From Phreatobacter sp. (GTDB taxonomy: Bacteria > Pseudomonadota > Alphaproteobacteria > Rhizobiales > Phreatobacteraceae), in contig NZ_JAEULY010000004.1 of NCBI RefSeq assembly GCF_016793595.1, positions 1,054,001 to 1,118,000 of the forward strand: 64,000 bases of DNA, in the 5' to 3' direction. The position numbers and the translations under genes were made by a program. Positions 60,281 through 64,000 of the stretch are shown one piece after another. The notes under the pieces were generated by a model, which was not told the origin of the DNA, did not search any database, and saw nothing but the letters and a program-made list of their open reading frames with translations. Each line of letters opens with the position of its first letter. Position 1 is the first letter of the stretch.

Positions 60281-61525
60281 ATGCATGCGTCCGCCTCGAC
60301 CGCGCTCGCGAATTCAGCCGACACCGCCCTGCGCCTCAGGGCGCGGCAGGTCATCCCCGGCGGCCTGTGGGGCCATCTCAATGCGGCGAACCTGCCGGAA
60401 GGCTATCCGCAGTTCTTCGCGCGCGGCGATGGCTGCCGCGTCGTCGACGTGGACGGGCGCGAGTTCATCGATTTCATGTGCTCATGGGGGCCGATCGTCC
60501 TCGGCCATCATCATCCGGCCGTCGAAGCCGCGGCACGCGGGCAGGCAGCGCTCGGCGATACGCTGAACGGTCCCGCGCCCGTACTGGTGGAACTCGCCGA
60601 ACTGATGGTCGACATGATCCCTCGTGCCGACTGGTGCCTGTTCGAGAAGAACGGCGGCGATGCGACGACAGCGGCAGTGACCATCGCGCGGGCCGGGACA
60701 GGCCGAAGGAAGCTGCTGGTCGCGCGCGGCAGCTATCATGGCGCAGTGCCGTGGTGTTCGCCATCGCTCGCCGGCGTCACGGCCGAGGATCGCGCCCATG
60801 TCCTCCACTACGACTACAACGACATCGCCAGCCTCAAGGCCGCGGTGGAGCAGGCGAGGGGCGACCTCGCCGCCATCCTCGTCACGGCCTTCCGGCATGA
60901 CATGGCGAAGGCGCTGGAACTGCCCGACCCCGCTTTCGCCCGGCGCATGCGCGAACTCTGCGACGAGGCTGACGCAGCCCTGATCCTCGACGACGTCCGC
61001 GCCGGGTTCCGGCTGCATCTCGGCGGCTCATGGGAGACGATCGGGGTCGCGCCTGACCTTGCCGCCTACAGCAAGGCCATCGCCAACGGCTATCCGCTCG
61101 GCGCCATCACCGGGCGCGACCGATGGCGCGAGGCCGCGACGAAAATCTTCACCACCGGCTCGTTCTGGTGCGAGGCCGTGCCGATGGCGGCGGCGGTCGC
61201 GACGCTGACGGAGCTGAAGCGCATCGACGGGCCGGCGGTCATGGCGCGGATGGGGCAGCGACTGCGGGACGGGCTGGATCGGCTCGCCGCGAAGCACGGG
61301 CTTTCGATCTCCCAGAGCGGGCCGCCGCAAATGCCGCTGATGCTGTTCGCCGACGATGCCGGCTTCGCCAGGGGCTCGGCCTTCTGCAGCGCGGCGCTGA
61401 AGGCCGGCGCCTACTTTCACCCGAAGCACAACATGTTCCTGTCGTGCGCTCATACGGAAGCGGACATCGACCGCGCGCTGGACGCGGCGGACGAGGGCTT
61501 CGCGGCAGTGGTGCGGATGGGGTGA
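60281..61525 (+). CDS. Class III aminotransferase (glutamate-1-semialdehyde aminomutase-like)
   Basis: PLP-dependent enzyme of 414 residues. The PLP lysine is Lys265 in AYSKAIANGYPLGAI, preceded by the Asp motif ALILDDVRAGFRL. The opening VIPGGLWGHLNAANLPEGYPQFFARGDGCRVVDVDG and EFIDFMCSWGPIVLGHHHP resemble HemL-type aminomutases. Alphaproteobacteria normally make haem through ALA synthase, so a role in a separate amino-acid or catabolic pathway is more likely than HemL. It converges on the amidase gene with 3 bases between stops. Confidence 0.86.
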   Translation: MHASASTALANSADTALRLRARQVIPGGLWGHLNAANLPEGYPQFFARGDGCRVVDVDGREFIDFMCSWGPIVLGHHHPAVEAAARGQAALGDTLNGPAPVLVELAELMVDMIPRADWCLFEKNGGDATTAAVTIARAGTGRRKLLVARGSYHGAVPWCSPSLAGVTAEDRAHVLHYDYNDIASLKAAVEQARGDLAAILVTAFRHDMAKALELPDPAFARRMRELCDEADAALILDDVRAGFRLHLGGSWETIGVAPDLAAYSKAIANGYPLGAITGRDRWREAATKIFTTGSFWCEAVPMAAAVATLTELKRIDGPAVMARMGQRLRDGLDRLAAKHGLSISQSGPPQMPLMLFADDAGFARGSAFCSAALKAGAYFHPKHNMFLSCAHTEADIDRALDAADEGFAAVVRMG

Positions 61526-61528
61526 GGC

Positions 61529-62953
61529 TCACGCCAACGCGTCGAGCGCCTTGACCAGCACCGGATGAGGCTGCGCGAAGCCGAGCGCCGCCTCGATGGC
61601 GAGGCCGGCTTCGAGGATCAGCCGCTCCGAATATTTCGGCCCGACCACCTGCAAGCCGATCGGCAGGCCCGAGGCCGACAACCCGCAGGGCGCGGTCGAG
61701 GCCGGCTGGCCGGTCAGATTGAACGGCAGGGTGAAGGGCACGCTGTCGCGCCAGCGGTCATAGGCCTGACAGTGATAGATCGTCTCCACGGGCGGCGCGA
61801 CATGCGGCATGGTCGGCGTCAGCAGGAGGTCGTAGTCGCGGTGGAAGGCAGCGAACTCGCGGCCGAGCGCTGCCCGCGCCGCTTCGGCATCAAGCAACTG
61901 GTCGATGGTGACCGCCATGCCTCGTTCGGCGAGGTCGCGGAAGGTCGGGTCGAGATCGTCCCAGCGCTCCCTCGGGATCAGGCGCATGCGACGCGCGAAG
62001 GCGCCGATCCAGTAGACCTCGAAGCGGCCCTTCAGCTCGCCGATGGGCGAGGCTACCTCGGTGATGGTGGCCCCGTAGCTGCGTAGCCTCTCGACCGCGG
62101 CATCGACGACGGCGCGCACCTCCTCGTCGGGGCCGAAGCCGCCGAGGACCGGGGCATAGGCGATACGCAGGCCCTTGAGCTTCGGTTCGAGGCCGGTCAG
62201 CCAGCCGGGGGCCGTCGGCGGCAGCGCGAACCAGTCGCGGTCGTCAGGGCGCGCCATGACGTCCAGCGTCGCGACGGCGTCCTCGACCGTCCTGGTGATC
62301 GGCCCGCCGGAGACGAGGGTCGCGAACATGCCCTCCTGCGGATGATGGGGCACACGGCCGAAGGTCGGCTTGAGCCCGTAGAGGCCACAGAGATTGGCGG
62401 GGATGCGGATGGAGCCGCCGCCATCGTTGCCGAAGGCGATGGTGCCGATGCCGGCCGCCACGCAGGCAGCCGCGCCGCCGCTGGAGCCACCCGGCGAGGT
62501 CGCGATGTTCCACGGGTTGCGCGTCGGCCCATTCTGCAACGGCCCGTCGGTCAGCCCCTTCCAGCCGAATTCCGGCAGGCGCGTCTTGCCGAGAATGACC
62601 GCGCCCGCCTCGCGCAGGCGCGCAACCACCGGCGAATCCGCCGAGGCGGGCGTATCCGGCGTCGTCAGCGAGCCATGCCGGGTCGCAAATCCCGCGACGT
62701 CGACATTGTCCTTGATGGTCACGGTGACGCCGTCGAGCGGCCCCGTCGGGCGACCGGCGGCCCAGCGGGCGTCGCTCTCCTGCGCCGCCTTCAGCGCGCC
62801 ATCGACATCGACGACCTGCATGGCGTTCAGCACGGGATCGACGCGGGCGATGCGCTCCAGATGCAGGCTCGCGATCGTGCTCGGCTTGGCGGTGCCGGCG
62901 GCGTAACGCGCGCCGAGTTCCGCGACGGTCAGGAAACAGTCCGCGTCTTGCAT
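61529..62953 (-). CDS. Amidase (amidase signature family)
   Basis: A 474-residue amidase-signature hydrolase. The Ser-cisSer-Lys triad is complete: Lys81 (VTIKDNVDV), Ser157 (PGGSSGGAAA) and Ser181 (GNDGGGSIRIPA). GLYGLKPTFGRVPHHP and the C-terminal PFNLTGQPASTAPCGLSASGLPIGLQVVG are typical. It cuts amide bonds of small molecules to acid and ammonia; it is unlikely to be GatA, given that no gatB or gatC is present. It lies 11 bases downstream of a second amidase gene in one transcript. Confidence 0.9.
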   Translation of the reverse strand: MQDADCFLTVAELGARYAAGTAKPSTIASLHLERIARVDPVLNAMQVVDVDGALKAAQESDARWAAGRPTGPLDGVTVTIKDNVDVAGFATRHGSLTTPDTPASADSPVVARLREAGAVILGKTRLPEFGWKGLTDGPLQNGPTRNPWNIATSPGGSSGGAAACVAAGIGTIAFGNDGGGSIRIPANLCGLYGLKPTFGRVPHHPQEGMFATLVSGGPITRTVEDAVATLDVMARPDDRDWFALPPTAPGWLTGLEPKLKGLRIAYAPVLGGFGPDEEVRAVVDAAVERLRSYGATITEVASPIGELKGRFEVYWIGAFARRMRLIPRERWDDLDPTFRDLAERGMAVTIDQLLDAEAARAALGREFAAFHRDYDLLLTPTMPHVAPPVETIYHCQAYDRWRDSVPFTLPFNLTGQPASTAPCGLSASGLPIGLQVVGPKYSERLILEAGLAIEAALGFAQPHPVLVKALDALA

Positions 62954-62964
62954 CGGGGAAATCC

Positions 62965-64000
62965 TCAGGCCGCCTTCGGCCGGTGCTGCGCCCAGGGGCG
63001 CGTCAGTTCGAGCAGCGAGGCGAAGCGCAGGACGTCGGTGTCATGCCCCCAGCGCCCGACGATCTGGATGCCGGTCGGCAGGCCGTCCGCGCCGAAGCCG
63101 GAGGGGATCGAGACGGCGGGATGGCCGGTCAGGTTGAAAGGGTACTGGTAGGAGGTCCAGCCCTGCCGGGTGATGCCGCATTTGACCCCGTCGACCTCGA
63201 CCTCGTCGTTGGCGGCATCGAAACCGACAGGCAGGGCCGTGCGCGAATTGGTCGGCATGACCAGCATGTCGTAGCGGTCGAACAGGCTCTGGATCTGCCG
63301 GAACAGTTTCGTGCGGGCGAATTGCGCGTTGCGGAAATCGGCGAGGCTGAACATGGCCCCGCGCTGCATGAAGGCAAGCGTCACCGGGTCCATCTGGTTC
63401 TGCCATTTCGGCAGGAAGGGCGCGCAGAACACCGCGAAATTCGACTGGTAGAGGATGCGCCCTTCGAGTTCGATCCAGTCGATCGCGTCGGTGACGTCCT
63501 CGACATCCGCACCGAGCCCTGCCCAGGCATCGAGCGAGGCGCGCGTGTTGGCGAGCACGTCGGCCGCGACGCGGGGGTTGGCGCATCTCTCGATGTAGCC
63601 GATCCGGACACCCGAAAGATCCTGCCCGATCAGCGTCGGCGACAGCCGGCGGCGATCCTCATTGCCCTGCGTCCAGGGGTCTTTCGCCGTCGCGCCCGTC
63701 AGGACGGCGTGCATCACCGCCGCGTCGGTGACCGTGCGGGCGAGCGGCCCGGCATAGATATTGTTGCCGAAGGCGTCGCGGGTCGTGTCGTAGGGCACCG
63801 CGCCGAGCGTCGGCTTCAGCCCGACGAGCCCGCAGCAGGCGGCAGGTCCGCGCACCGAGCCCGCGCCATCGGTGCCGAGCCCCAGCGGACCGAGCCCTGC
63901 CGCGACGGCGGATGCGGCGCCGCCGCTCGATCCGCCGGGCGTACGATCGAGATTCCACGGATTGCGCGTGATGCCGAAGCTCGGCCCGTCGGTCAGGCCC
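62965..64000 (-). CDS. Amidase (amidase signature family), 5' end outside window
   Basis: Amidase-signature hydrolase whose start lies beyond the right edge. The visible frame begins GLTDGPSFGITRNPWNLDRTPGGSSGGAA, so the cis-Ser segment is present, and the nucleophile Ser is in GTDGAGSVRGPA. The catalytic Lys must lie outside. VGLKPTLGAVPYDTTRDAFGNN and YPFNLTGHPAVSIPSGFGADGLPTGIQIVG follow. It is paralogous to the next amidase and shares its transcript. Substrate unknown. Confidence 0.88.
   Translation of the reverse strand, partial: GLTDGPSFGITRNPWNLDRTPGGSSGGAASAVAAGLGPLGLGTDGAGSVRGPAACCGLVGLKPTLGAVPYDTTRDAFGNNIYAGPLARTVTDAAVMHAVLTGATAKDPWTQGNEDRRRLSPTLIGQDLSGVRIGYIERCANPRVAADVLANTRASLDAWAGLGADVEDVTDAIDWIELEGRILYQSNFAVFCAPFLPKWQNQMDPVTLAFMQRGAMFSLADFRNAQFARTKLFRQIQSLFDRYDMLVMPTNSRTALPVGFDAANDEVEVDGVKCGITRQGWTSYQYPFNLTGHPAVSIPSGFGADGLPTGIQIVGRWGHDTDVLRFASLLELTRPWAQHRPKAA

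Noticed and set aside
60281-61525. Annotation as HemL (glutamate-1-semialdehyde 2,1-aminomutase)
   Set aside because: The Lys265 region is HemL-like, but alphaproteobacteria usually make ALA by ALA synthase and the context is catabolic, so no hem symbol was given.
61529-64000. The two amidases as GatA of the tRNA amidotransferase
   Set aside because: They are tandem paralogs without gatB or gatC and differ from GatA outside the signature.

Overview
The window is GC-rich, gene-dense chromosomal DNA from an alphaproteobacterium, most likely of the order Hyphomicrobiales (Rhizobiales). The evidence is an NDUFA12-type complex I accessory subunit next to a DUF2155 protein, a hisZ-hisG pair, an OhrR/Ohr pair, a TadG-type protein, twin-arginine ABC binding proteins and a REP-like palindrome of a type I recall from this order. 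I saw no rRNA, tRNA, CRISPR array, insertion sequence or phage gene. Genes at both window edges are cut: an amino-acid ABC permease on the left and an amidase on the right.

Layout. 0-4 kb: two amino-acid ABC permeases, a D-carbamoylase-like nitrilase and a family 5 binding protein. 4-6.4 kb: an ACP/reductase/AMP-ligase mini-operon read leftwards. 6.5-20 kb: housekeeping and mixed genes (pgi, rppH, DeoR regulator, CopD-like protein, MFS, histidine phosphatase, Bug binding protein, aat, two GNATs, azlCD, hisZ-hisG, LysR). 20-28 kb: glycolate oxidase glcDEF, ohrR/ohr, a glycosyltransferase and malate synthase A, so glycolate can pass through glyoxylate to malate. 28-37 kb: TorF-type porin, DUF2076 protein, NDUFA12, DUF2155, PCuAC-like protein, flavin reductase and a 1227-residue protein with six PAS repeats followed by GGDEF and EAL. 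36.8-42.9 kb: a cobalamin riboswitch in front of btuB-btuF-btuC-btuD, with a luciferase-like monooxygenase gene as fifth member.

42.9-64 kb is the most interesting part, a catabolic region rich in enzymes that cut C-N bonds. One operon encodes a NitT/TauT-type ABC importer followed by three tandem paralogous amidohydrolases. A second encodes another such importer whose subunit genes are interleaved with close relatives of RutB, RutC and RutD (uracil degradation enzymes) and an extra alpha/beta hydrolase; no RutA, RutE, RutF, RutG or RutR is present. A LysR gene, an NTF2-flavin monooxygenase fusion, a class III aminotransferase and two amidases follow. A TadG-like gene lies between the two importer operons. 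My best candidate for an undescribed system is this RutA-less rutBCD/ABC-import module, possibly working with the neighbouring amidohydrolases on an N-heterocycle or ureido compound. That is an inference from gene content and order.
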